Assembly (NCBI GenBank): GCA_963210315.1
Contig: OY723255.1
Coordinates: 1,550,001-1,614,000 of the forward strand
DNA from: Rhynchopus euleeides
Lineage: Eukaryota > Euglenozoa > Diplonemea > Diplonemida > Diplonemidae
Length of the DNA: 64,000 bases
Direction of reading: 5' to 3'
Below the pieces are notes generated by a model. It did not search any database and was not told the origin of the DNA. It saw only the letters and a list, made by a program, of their open reading frames with translations. The translations under genes and the position numbers were made by a program. This document shows positions 1 to 9,758 of this stretch, in pieces; position 1 is the first letter of the stretch, and each line of letters begins with the position of its first letter.

Positions 1-3000
1 CCGCCCTCAAGGCACGCCTCGCCCACCTCGCAGCGGGCGACTCGGAAGACCCACCGCACGGAGGTGCCGGGGGAGCAGGGTGTGACTCTGTGGTGCAGTC
101 GTATGGCGACGTGGAGGAGATTCCGGTGGAGCGGGATGTGCAGCTCTGCGAGGCCCTGCCGCTGTATGAGCTGTCGAAGCCGGCGCTGACGCTGGACTAT
201 GCGACCTGGGCGGGCGGGGGGAGCTATTTTATCGGGACGGATGGGGGGACGGTGAACCACTACAGCGCGAAGAAGGTGGAGTCGATCGACTACACCACGC
301 CGCACCGCGCGACGAAGTGGAGGGTTCACAGCCCTTCGGAGTATGTCACGAGAGTGCAGGCTGTGCCGTGCCTGGATGGGTTCATCTCCTCTTCAACCGA
401 TGAGACGGTGCAGCTGTTCAACATCGAGAAGTGTGCTTCATACGTCAGGCTGCACGACGAGACGTGCGTGACCCCGGTGCACGGGGGCGCGCGTCGGAGC
501 AACAAGGGGGTGTTTGGGTTCGATTATTCCCCGGAGCTGAACCTGCTGGCGACCTGGGGGGAGAACCGGAAGTTTGTCATCTGGAACCCGCTGACCGCGA
601 CATGCCTCTACCACAGGATGGAGCACATGCGCTCCCTGACCCAGGTCATGTTCAAGCCGAACTACCAGCTCATCTCCGTGAGCATCGACAAGACGATCAA
701 GATCTGGGACACCCGCACCTTCCGCTGCGTGCAGACCCTGGTGGAGAAGCAGTCGAAGCTGCGCGACGAGCAGTTCCGCTGCCTCACGTGGGACAACGAG
801 AGGCAGACCATCGTCACGGGGGGGACGGAGCCTGTCCTGTTCCGCATGCAGTCGGTTCAGGAGAGGGTGGAGGCAGGCATCAACGTGCACCGCCAGCTGC
901 AGGGGCACGTCCGGCCCGTCCTCTCTGTCCTGGTCCTCCCCACGTCGGGCCACATCGCAACGATCGACCGTGATTCAGTCGTGACATGGGAGCTGGCCAC
1001 AGGGCACCGCGTTGCTCTCTGGTACCCCGAGTTCCTCGAGGGCGGCCAGCACAAGCTCACGACAGCGTGTGTCAGCATGAGCGATCGCCGCTTGATCCTC
1101 TGCTGCGACAACGGGTCGCTGTACCTCGTGAACTGCATGAAGAAGATCATCCTCCGGGTGTGCCACGCCGCCGACACCGAGGTGATGTCCTGTCTCTGCC
1201 TCACCCCGCGGCACGGCCTGACGGGCCCTGAGGACCATCTGATCTGCGCCGGCACCACGACAAAGATTGCCGTCTTCCGCGACGAGCTGAAGATCTCTAA
1301 GATCGGGTCGGAATCGAAGCCGCTCTCCAACATGTCCCTCGAGAATTACGGGCATGCCCTGGCGCTGTCCTTCGTCGCACCCGCGAGGCTGATCGTGGGG
1401 ACATCGAAGGGGCTCCTTGTCCTGTTCAGCCTCAGCAACATGACCCTCGTGTCGGTGGGGAACGAGCCGGACATGCTTGCCTCGAAAGGCCTCTCCCACC
1501 TCGTCACCGCAGTCACCGGCGGGCGGCTCGGCGGGGCGAAGTTCCTTCCCCCCCAGCAGCAGCAGCAGCAGGACCTCCCTGCATCCACCCCGGCGACAGG
1601 GCAGCTCCAGCCGACCAGCCGCGGCACAGCCAGCGCCGCCGCGCCCCCCGCTGTCGGGTCCCCGCCCCAAAAGTCGGCGCAGTTCACCCTGCCTGCTGCA
1701 GGCGACCTCTTCTCTGCGGTGGTCTCCGAGCCCCCGGCAGCAGGGTCGCAGCAGCAGCAGCAGCAGCAGCAGCAGGCTCCGCACGACCAGCTCAGCGCCG
1801 CGGGTTCCCCCTCTGTCTTCCGCGATCCCAGCGCATCGTGGTGCACTACGTCAAGCGGGGTTGCCGCTTCCCCTCTCAGCCCGTTTCCCGGGGCAGCCTC
1901 ACCACTGAATGAGGAGGGCTGCTCCGCCGCCCATTCTGGCGAAGGGGCCACCGCCCCACCCCCTGCCGCCGCTGCCCCTTCGAAAACCCCGAACATACTG
2001 CGGTCGGTGCTGGCGAAGACGCGGAATATGAACGGCGTGAATGAGTTCACCGCATTCCAGACCCTCACCCAGAGGTACACCTCGCTGTCGGTGGAGGGGA
2101 TTGCCGCGCTCAACCCGAGCGTCTTCGCCACGGTGCACGGCAACGGGGATCTCTGCATCTGGAGGCTCAAAAGGGACCCACACCAGACAGCCCTGTTTCT
2201 CTGCGTCCCTGGATCCTACTCTGCTGGCGACTCCCTCCGCACCGTGGTCTACTCTGAGGGCCTGAAACGCATCCTCGTCGGAGACGACGAGGGGTACGTC
2301 TCGGTGTTCGACCCTTCGGAGCCCGCCCACGCCATTCTCCAGGAGGAAGCTGCGGAGCGACGCACCGCAGCTGCGACCGCCGCACTGCTCACCACAAGCA
2401 GTGCAGCTTCGGGCGTACCCAATGGCATCCGCCGCGAATCCAGCACGAGCCAGGAGGCGGAGAGGAGGCGGAGCCACGCCACGGGGGGTGCAGGAGGGGC
2501 TGGGTTCGGGCAGCAGCAGCAGCGGTCGAGCTCCCGGCAGCGGAAGAGGAAATCTGTAAAAATGCCAGGCCTGGGGAAGACCCGTTCCCAGGCGGCGGAT
2601 CACGGGATGTACCTCACAAGATGCTACCGGGCGCATCAGTCTGCGGTGAACATGATGGAGGTGGTTGGGGGTGGGAGTGGCGGCGGTGGCGGTGGCGGTG
2701 CTTCCCGGCAGGGGTCTCCGGGCGATGGGGAGGGTGGAGGAGGTGGGGGTGGTGGCGGCAGTGGAGCGTCCCCGATCTACATCCTGACCGGGGGGACGGA
2801 CTGCCTCGTGAAGGTGTGGAGCTGCGCCGGGGCGCATCTCGCGACGTTCGGCAACAGGGGGGGGTGGTGCGCCGAGCTGGCCCGCGTGTTCCCCGCCCCG
2901 ACGTCCGTCGAGGCGCAGGCCGGCGGGGCCCGGGCGAAGGGGCTGCCCGGCGGGGAAGGGGGTGGCGGGCCGGCCGATCCGCCTGATATTGACCCCGACA

Positions 3001-3934
3001 CCCGCGAGGCGATCAAGACGCACTACTTCGCGGTGAAGCACCCCAAAAATATCCGCGGTGACGGGGGTGGTGCAGGCCGAGGGAGCGGCGCACCAGCGGC
3101 AGCACGTCAGTCAGGCCAAGCGACAACTCTCGGTGATGTGTTCGCCTCTGGTGTCGACACGCTGGATGGGGCTGCCGGTGAGGATGCCCCAAGTGCGCCG
3201 CTGTCGATGAATGTGTCTGGGGGAGGAGGGGGTGGTGGTGGTGGCGGTAGGGTGGTGGGTGGTGGGGGTGGGTGCCGCGATGCCTGCGATCAGCTCCCGA
3301 CGATCCCGCAGCGCAATGCGAGCCTCGATGCGGATCTGAACGTGCAGCGGATGCTGAGCTATTCGATGAAGAAGACAGCTGACCCCGAGCTGCGGAGGTA
3401 TGGCCTATCCAGGTGGGTGGGGCTGCGTGTTGTGTGTTGTGTGGTGTGTCCCCGATCCAGCTGCACGTTGCCAATCACCTTGTCGTGTGTGTGCCCCCTC
3501 CACTCCACATGGGCTCCCCGCAGGGGAACCGAATCTTGAAGCCTTGTTTTGTCGGTGATGGTGAATCACGAACAGCCCTCCCCATGTCCCCCCCCACCCA
3601 GCCACACCCGACACTCCCTCACAGAAACCTGGAGCTGCAGATGATGGACCGCAGCACCGAGAACCGCACTTTTGGCAACTTGGAGGGGACGATGCAGCTT
3701 TCGATCGACAAGGTCCGAGAGAGACAGAAGGGAAAGAACCCAGTGTCCTCGCAGTACTCGGCGCTGCAGCTGCCGCGCCCACAGCTGGGCATCCGCCTCA
3801 AGGGACGGCTTGGCGGCCCCCCTGGAGCCCCTGCACGCACAGACGGCGCTGCGCCGCTGCCAAAGCTGGATCGGAAAGGAGGGGCGCGTCTGAAGCCGCT
3901 GAATGTCCGCAACGAGCCTGTGCATGTGTCGTGA
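1..3934 (+). CDS. WD40-repeat protein of the WDR49/WDR64 type (5'-truncated)
   Basis: The frame is open to the left edge, so the start codon lies outside the window. Exons are <1-3412 and 3625-3934, joined by a 212-bp GT-AG intron (AG|GTGGGT ... CTCACAG|A); the join keeps frame and continues as SRNLELQMMD. WD40 blades are visible: FGFDYSPELNLLATWGENRK followed by FVIWNP, then SVSIDKTIKIWDTRTFRCVQ, and a later LTGGTDCLVKVWS. The wording of the first blade matches the WDR49/WDR64/WD-on-Y family, whose members act in cilia (CFAP337 is one), so an axonemal scaffold role is inferred. Between blades lie long poly-Q, poly-G and Pro/Ala stretches typical of GC-rich protist proteins. The C-terminal exon is basic and ends at a TGA. 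Family level fairly sure; the ciliary role is inference. Any N-terminal EF-hands would be outside the window. Confidence 0.75.
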
Positions 3935-5236
3935 TGCGGTGCAGGGCCACACCGTGAGATGCTGTCTGTCCTCTCATCCGATGCCTCCCCATGGCGAGCC
4001 TGCTGTTGCGGTGCACACGGCGCAGTGGTCTGCGGTCAGCGCGGCAGATGTGGCAATGCCTGGTGGCAGCCGAATTCTGTTGTCTTGTCAAGGCCAGTTG
4101 CCAAATGGCATCGCCATGCGATCGCCCCTCCGGGGCGATCGCACGACCCATCGCGCCGCTGCCGCGCGGCTGCCAGGGAGAGGGAGGCAGGGGTGTCTGC
4201 CGCTGCATGCGGGGGTGTGTGATCCTGTCCGTTTCTTCACTTTCAGACACCAATGTCATCCATATCGACACGCCGACCCGCATGTCGACGTTATGAAACA
4301 GAAGACCTGTTCTTATTTACCTTTTGTATGTATCCCAGGAAGACTTGGCTGTTCTTCTGTGCGCATAAAGCGTCCCGCTTCTCTGCACTTCTAAGCGAAG
4401 CCTCCACTGCCTTTAACCCTTCATTGCAACCATTGGTCGGCAGCAACGCCGTATTCCCTGCTTCCGCAGGCGATACGGCGTTGCTGCATTCTGGCAACCA
4501 GTGACCAATGGTGGCCGCATTCATCATAACCCTTCTTTGCAACCATTGGTCGACAAAGAATCCCCGTTGTCCAAAGAATGGCCAGGCTTTTTCAAGCGCC
4601 CATTCCCTAGCACTGCCTGACTCCCTTGTCTCTGCTCCGTGCCTCCGGAGAGCAAACGGGCCCATCAACACCATGCGATTTCAGAACATTGCAGCCCCTG
4701 CCGACACACTCCCCAGCAAACCCACCTCACCTTGCACACCTAAATGCCTACTTGTGGGAACCACGTCGCGTTGACTCACGCCCAACATATTTTACCACAA
4801 CAGGGAACCTGTCAGTGTCAAAAAGATAGTAGGCAGCGCGTTGGGCAACAAATTCAACCTCCTCATCAGGCTGCGGAGTTGCTTTTGTTTTGCCCCGGAT
4901 TTGGCGCACAAACAACAGCCTTATCTTTTTTTTTTGCCTACTTTTTGCCAACAGACAGGCACGTAGCTTGAAATCGGATTTTCAGATTTTTGCTGGTTCT
5001 GCTGGTCTGGGGAATTTTCCGGCGCTTCGCCCAAAATCTTGTCCTGACCGAACACCGGGTTCTCCGGAGCGCGTCCGGAGGCACGGAGTACACAGCGCCA
5101 CAGCGGGTCTTCGCGACGGTGCCGAAACGGTGTGTTGGTGCTTTTCCTACGTATGTATAGGAAGAAATCGCCGAACTTTGACGAAAACTTGACGGTAGCG
5201 AAGAACCCCACAGTCGCATATTGACAAGCACAAGCC
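3935..5236. other. Intergenic region with one nested hairpin
   Basis: No convincing gene. It holds a nested inverted repeat at 4429-4511 and near-identical 25-bp direct repeats at 4415 and 4529. The rest is unstructured, with T-rich stretches near 4920-4950. Confidence 0.5.
4429..4511. repeat. Nested hairpin element
   Basis: Outer arms ACCATTGGTC (4429-4438) and GACCAATGGT (4502-4511) enclose perfect 15-bp inner arms, GCAGCAACGCCGTAT (4440-4454) and its complement (4483-4497). The context CCCTTC(A/T)TTGCAACC occurs before the left outer arm and again just after the right one, suggesting a foldback unit with duplicated flank. Confidence 0.6.
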
Positions 5237-5300
5237 ACAGGGGGGTCTGGGGGGCGGAGCCCCCCAGCCGCCGGAGGCCACGGTAGTGAACATCTGTTCC
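5237..5300 (-). repeat. Dispersed GC-hairpin repeat (copy 1 of 8)
   Basis: About 65 bp. Read on the minus strand it runs GGAACAGATGTTCACTACCG, then a stem built on GGGGGGCTCCGCCCCCC, then a C-rich tail ending near CTGTG. Other copies are at 12332-12395, 12514-12578, 14524-14588, 37421-37480, 37593-37657, 45086-45148 and 46604-46668. Some share a further ~45 bp upstream containing CAGAATCTGTAC. Confidence 0.8.
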
Positions 5301-5517
5301 TTCCGGGCTGAACACGGTGTGGATCTCTCCAACATCAGGTCGGAACCCAGTCCTGCGCGGGAAGCAGTCCGCGGGAGCCGAAATTCTCGTGGTTCGGGCC
5401 TGCTGCAGGGTACATCTTCGGCCTGGTGTGAGGGAAAACCCCCCAGGCTTTCCGCGTGGGTAAAAACCCATTTTTTCTTAGCCCGATTCAGAAATTTCCG
5501 GAAAAACAGGTGGTAAC

Positions 5518-5918
5518 TTTCATACATCATAGTCTGGCAGAGTCTGCCAGACTTTTGGTCGGGGACCTCGATTTTTGACTTTTTCTTGACTTTTTTTTGA
5601 CTTTTTCTTGACTTTTTAAAAAAGTCTGCCAGACTCGAAAAAGTCAAAAAAAACTCAAAAAAGTCAAGGAAAAGTCAAGAAAAAGTCAAAAAAAGTCAAC
5701 GGGGGCCCTCGCTACGAGTCACTGTGAGTCACGAGTCGTCATTTGTCAGCCAAACATGGCTGATTTCTCACTTTTTCTCACTCAGTCACACTTGGTAGCG
5801 AGGGCCCCCAACAGCTCAAAAAAAGTCAAGAAAAAGTCAAAGAAAAGTCAACAAAAGTCCACAAAAGTCTACAAAAGTCCAAGAAAAGTCCACAAAAGTC
5901 AGCCCAGTGCTTCTGGCC
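5518..5918. repeat. Left arm of a large inverted repeat
   Basis: Built mostly of AAAAAGTC-type units and beginning with TCATACATC and TCTGGCAGAGTCTGCCAGAC. It is the reverse complement, with small gaps, of 11783-12098. Both arms end inward at GCCCAGTGC. The arm is split at 5701-5809 by a MITE; without that insertion it is about 290 bp. Confidence 0.75.
5701..5809 (+). mobile_element. 109-bp MITE, subfamily A (copy with known empty site)
   Basis: Terminal inverted repeats GGGGGCCCTCGCTAC / GTAGCGAGGGCCCCC bound a non-coding core containing GTCAGCCAAACATGGCTGA. It is flanked by AAC on both sides (5698-5700 and 5810-5812). The opposite arm of the host inverted repeat (11864-11874) carries the same site without the insert and with one AAC only, so the 3-bp target duplication is directly supported. 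A Harbinger-like origin is possible (3-bp duplication, TIR beginning GGG) but inferred. Confidence 0.85.
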
Positions 5919-6863
5919 TGACCGGGGTCAGGTTGCGCGGGTGCGTGTTTACGGGTCTCTTCTGAGGCACCCCTGTCGGGCATTCCGCGTGGAGGTCAGT
6001 AGTTCCCTCTCTTGCGCGCCCCGCTCGGTTTGCCCCCGTGAAAACCCCGCGATGTAGTAGTCCGCACCGCCTTACGGGAACAGCTCTCCGTGTTTCATGT
6101 CTCGTTGGAAGCTCCGTTTCCGGTGCTCGGGATGCCCTTCTCGGCACCCTTTTTGTGCCATGGGAATGGCATGCTTGCGTTTTGTTGACATAAGCTATCA
6201 CCAGTCTCTGTGCGGAAGGCGAGGGCAGCAGAGTACCCCAGCGTCGCCCAGAACGTGACAGTCAGAAGCAGAAAAACAACATCGCATCTAGGTGGTTGAT
6301 CACCTCAACCCGAGTCCGCCCGCCCAGCAACATCCGGACGGTGTGCAGGTACGCGGCGGCGTCCTTAGCGTCCCCGGGACGCTGCTGGACGTCGAGCTGG
6401 CCCCAGCGTGCATCTGATGACCTGCTCGACCCGGAGCCGCCTGTCGCACACCCTGGCGTCCAGCTCGTCGTCATGGGACATATCATCGGCAGAGGCGGCG
6501 AACTTTGACGGGTCCGCGACGAGGCCATTGTACATGTCTGTGGGGTTCTTGGCGATCACACAGCACCAGGAAGAGCCGCTTGTGCACGCGCTCTGGGCTC
6601 TGTGACCTATTTCTCAACCCATCCACCAAGGAAGCAACGTTGGATAAGGAGCTCGAACGCCTGGCAGGCCCATCTGATCAAGAGATAGTCGTGGGCACCT
6701 TGGAGAGGGCCGAGCCGGACCTGGGGACATCCCTTGCCTGCCCCGCCGTGATGATGTCCCCGAGCACCCTCCCGCACGTTGAACGTCAGGTGGGAGACCT
6801 CTGCCTGGGGCACGTGCTGGAGCGGGTAGATGTGCAGGGATCTGTGTTGCCGCCCCCGTTGTC
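5919..6863 (-). pseudogene. Interior of the inverted-repeat element with decayed ORF fragments
   Basis: This stretch is the original interior of the element bounded by 5518-5918 and 11783-12098, left of the retroelement insertion. Minus-strand fragments look coding but are broken: about 6876-6607 (ends LGGWVEK then stop), 6559-6365 (DELDARVCDRRLRVEQVIR) and, in another frame, 6450-6262 (GDAKDAAAYLHTVRMLLGG). The last two read as one protein if a frameshift near 6440 is allowed. I do not recognise the product. A transposase or other element-encoded protein is the simplest guess given the setting. Confidence 0.3.
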
Positions 6864-6980
6864 TTTTTACGCACACTTGTGAGCAGAAAATGTCACTCCA
6901 CCACAGCCAAACGTGCTCCGCACACCACTAGCCTCCCCCATCACAGGAGTTGAGGTTTTGTGTGTGGAAGCGTCAACGCA
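6864..6980 (+). repeat. A1 terminal repeat of the retroelement
   Basis: Begins TTTTTACGCACACTTGTG and ends GTGGAAGCGTCAACGCA. Identical to A2. The last 17 bp are also the first 17 bp of the B repeats, which identifies the recombination-core candidate. Confidence 0.85.
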
Positions 6981-7044
6981 AACTTTTTATCAGGGAAGCG
7001 TTTAGGACACAGGAGGTATATCAGTCAGAAGAGGGGCGCCAAGG

Positions 7045-7638
7045 GGGCAGAGGGGAGATACTTCAGCGGCTCGCACCGCACAACACGGCAGAGGGGAGAT
7101 ACTTCAGCGGCTAGCACCGCACAACACGGCAGAGGGGAGACACTTCAGCGGCTAGCACCGCGCAACACAGGCAGAGGGGAGATACTTCAGCGGCTCGCAC
7201 CGCACAACACGGCAGAGGGGAGACACTTCAGCGGCTAGCACCGCGCAACACAGGCAGAGGGGGGATACTTCAGCGGCTCGCACCGCACAACACGGCAGAG
7301 GGGAGATACTTCAGCGGCTAGCACCGCACAACACAGGCAGAGGGGAGATACTTCAGCGGCTCGCACCGCACAACACGGCAGAGGGGAGACACTTCAGCGG
7401 CTAGCACCGCGCAACGCAGGCAGAGGGGGGATACTTCAGCGGCTCGCACCGCACAACACGGCAGAGGAGAGATACTTCAGCGGCTAGCACCGCACAACAC
7501 AGGCAGAGGGGAGATACTTCAGCGGCTCGCACCGCACAACGCAGGCAGAGGGGAGATACTTCAGCGGCTCGCACCGCACAACACGGCAGAGGGGAGATAC
7601 TTCAGCGGCTAGAACCGCACAACACAGACAGAGGGGGC
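7045..7638 (+). repeat. 41/42-bp tandem repeat in the retroelement leader
   Basis: About 14 copies of a unit containing CAGAGGGGAGATACTTCAGC followed by GGCTAGCACCGCACAACAC, ending 13 bp before the gag-like start codon. Units vary mainly at CTAGC/CTCGC and in an extra G. The reading frames through it are repeat artefacts. It may be the 5' untranslated region of the element's RNA. Confidence 0.8.
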
Positions 7639-7650
7639 AGGCATCAGGAG

Positions 7651-8685
7651 ATGGCAAGCTTCGACGCCGCCACGGCTGACTGGGACCGTATCCCGATTCC
7701 CCCGTTGGCCAAGACCGCAGCCGTCGCACCCCGGGCGGGCTGCGTCTTCCCCACCTGCGACACCATCCACGGCGGCGGCGCCACAGCCCATTCGTGCCAC
7801 ACGTGCGGGCGTACGACGGTGCCGTCATGCCTGAGGAAGCGCATCCCGACGGCGGCGGCGAACGAGTGGCTGGAGATGTGGGGGGAAGTCGGGTGGACTT
7901 GCCCCGTGTGCACGTGGGAGGCCCTCGAGAGGGAGAGGGACGAAGCAGACGCCGAGATGTGGGACGGAGAGGAGTACGACGAGGAGTCCTCCAGCGAGAG
8001 GGTACCGGCGCCACCACCCAAGGAGGACACGAACGCCGCGGCTCTAGCCACCATCCTGCAGGAGATCCGGGAGCTCAGGAGCGAAGTGACAGGCCTGAGG
8101 GGGACGGTGGAGGAGCAGAAGAAGGAGATAGCTGAGCTGAAACTCAGCCAGAAGAAGGCCGACCAGGACCTCCCCGCGGGTTTCACGGCGCACGTCGTCT
8201 CGACTTGGGGAGACGCGCTGACAACGCCGAGCGGGCAGCGCCTTGTGAAGGCGGAGGTGACGCGGGTGTTCCGCAAGGCGGAGCTGGAGAGCGGGCCAGA
8301 CGCCCCCGATTGGCACCACGAGATGGCGTCGCGTTTCGAGCGGGTGCACGAAATGTTCGACCTAATCAAGCAGACAAACGATGTCGCCCCCTTCGTGACA
8401 CCACTCCACAAAGTCATCGTCGAGATGAACAGCTACGCACTGCTGCGAGGCCGCGCGGGGGCGCGCCACTACCAGGGGAAGGCGAAGGCCCTATCACCCT
8501 CCGACTACACGGTTGCCCTCCACAGGAGGTTCATCGAAGAGGGCAGAGCCAAGCAAGAGGCAGTGTGGGCAAAAGCGGAGGCGAAGGCCGAAGACAGATC
8601 GGTGCCATACCGGCTCCCAAGCAAGGGCAGGGGCCGGAGCGCGGGAAAGGGACGCGCGTCGAAGGGACTCGGGAAGCGGAACTGA
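7651..8685 (+). CDS. Gag-like ORF1 of the retroelement
   Basis: 344 residues, ATG start at 7651 directly after the tandem repeat. Residues ~30-90 hold paired Cys/His groups (HSCHTCGR, then CPVC), suggesting a zinc-binding nucleic-acid module. Residues ~130-170 form a predicted coiled coil (LQEIRELRSEVTGLRGTVEE). The C-terminus is Lys/Arg/Gly-rich (KGRGRSAGKGRASKGLGKRN), as in nucleocapsid tails. The proposed role is packaging of the element RNA; this rests on position and composition, not homology. The ORF ends in TGA (8683-8685) followed by C, and the same frame stays open straight into the recombinase ORF with no intervening ATG. Confidence 0.6.
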   Translation: MASFDAATADWDRIPIPPLAKTAAVAPRAGCVFPTCDTIHGGGATAHSCHTCGRTTVPSCLRKRIPTAAANEWLEMWGEVGWTCPVCTWEALERERDEADAEMWDGEEYDEESSSERVPAPPPKEDTNAAALATILQEIRELRSEVTGLRGTVEEQKKEIAELKLSQKKADQDLPAGFTAHVVSTWGDALTTPSGQRLVKAEVTRVFRKAELESGPDAPDWHHEMASRFERVHEMFDLIKQTNDVAPFVTPLHKVIVEMNSYALLRGRAGARHYQGKAKALSPSDYTVALHRRFIEEGRAKQEAVWAKAEAKAEDRSVPYRLPSKGRGRSAGKGRASKGLGKRN

Positions 8686-8727
8686 CCGGACAAGGGGGGA
8701 CACTACGGCCTGCTGTACCAGGAGGCC

Positions 8728-9675
8728 GTGCCGACCCTCCCCCCGACCGGTCGGGGGCGGCCGTTGAAGAAGGGCACCCGGCTGACACCCCAGAAGTGCA
8801 AGGAGATCCGCGACTCTTTCCAAAAGACCCTGACACACGCCCTCGCCCCGACCTACTGGAAGACACTACGCAGAGCATACGACCAGTACACACAGTTCCG
8901 CAGGCAGTGGGCAGACACAGCGGGGAGAATGCCGCCACACGACGAGTGCGCGATGCTATGGGCGACCAGCCAACGTTTGGGGGGCCTGTCGACGTCCTCG
9001 ACCCTGCAGTACCTGAACAACATCGCAGGGGCCCTCAGGAGATTCGAGGGCTACCCGCTCGACAGTGTCCAGGTCCTCAGCGATTACCGCCGCGCGCTCA
9101 AGCGGCAGGGAGCGCTGAAGCCGAAGCGCCAGGCACAACCCGCGACCCCACAGGACATTCGAAGGGCGATCGAACGCGAACCGCGCCGACTGGTACAGCT
9201 GCTGCTGGGCATCATGTGGAGGGGGGCTGCGCGCGTGTCAGATGCACTCCGCCTCGACGTGAAGGATGTTCAGCCGGACCCGGACAACGACGTAGTCAAC
9301 ATCCGCTGGACGCAGTCAAAGTCGGACCCGTTCCGTGTCGGGCACATCACAGGCATCACCCTGCAGGCAGGCCTCCGGAAGATCCTGGAGCGGCGTCTCA
9401 GGCAGGCAGAAAAACGCAAGCAGACAACCCTGTTCCCCCCAAGTGTAGGGTACCGCTGTGCGACAAAGGCAATCAAGAGAGCCAGGGCGACTCTGACTAC
9501 ACACTCCCTCCGCCGCGGCGCGCTGACACATCTGGCGAGGAAGGGAGTGCCCCTGGAGGAAGTCAGGCTGCTGTCACGACATGCCACAGTGGACGGGGTG
9601 ATTCGCTACGTGTCGGCGGCGGAGAATGCGCGCGCGAGAGACACGGCGAGGATATCAGCGAAGATCGACCAGTGA
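8728..9675 (+). CDS. Tyrosine recombinase (ORF2 of the retroelement)
   Basis: About 315 residues counted from a GTG at 8728; the frame is open from 8686, right after the ORF1 stop. It has an N-terminal core-binding-like helical part (residues ~25-125) and a catalytic part with the full set of conserved positions: Arg in MWRGAARVSDALRL (about R169), Lys in QSKSDP (K198), HSLRRG (H259 and R262), SRHATV (H285) and the nucleophile Tyr in GVIRYV (Y294). It would integrate the circular cDNA made by the RT. There is no ATG before residue 68, which lies inside the core-binding region, so expression probably depends on reading through the upstream TGA or on a non-ATG start. It is followed by the RT ORF in the -1 frame. 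Confidence 0.85.
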   Translation: MPTLPPTGRGRPLKKGTRLTPQKCKEIRDSFQKTLTHALAPTYWKTLRRAYDQYTQFRRQWADTAGRMPPHDECAMLWATSQRLGGLSTSSTLQYLNNIAGALRRFEGYPLDSVQVLSDYRRALKRQGALKPKRQAQPATPQDIRRAIEREPRRLVQLLLGIMWRGAARVSDALRLDVKDVQPDPDNDVVNIRWTQSKSDPFRVGHITGITLQAGLRKILERRLRQAEKRKQTTLFPPSVGYRCATKAIKRARATLTTHSLRRGALTHLARKGVPLEEVRLLSRHATVDGVIRYVSAAENARARDTARISAKIDQ

Positions 9676-9758
9676 GGAGGCGTCGGCGGAGACGAACGAA
9701 GCGGGGAGGGGACCCGCAGACATCATCATCACACTTCCCGGCAAAGCTCCGACGCCTG

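Noticed and set aside
8205..9758. N-terminal extension of the RT ORF across the recombinase gene
   Set aside because: The region codes for the recombinase in another frame with all catalytic residues; the overlapping frame is low-complexity and Arg/Pro-rich.
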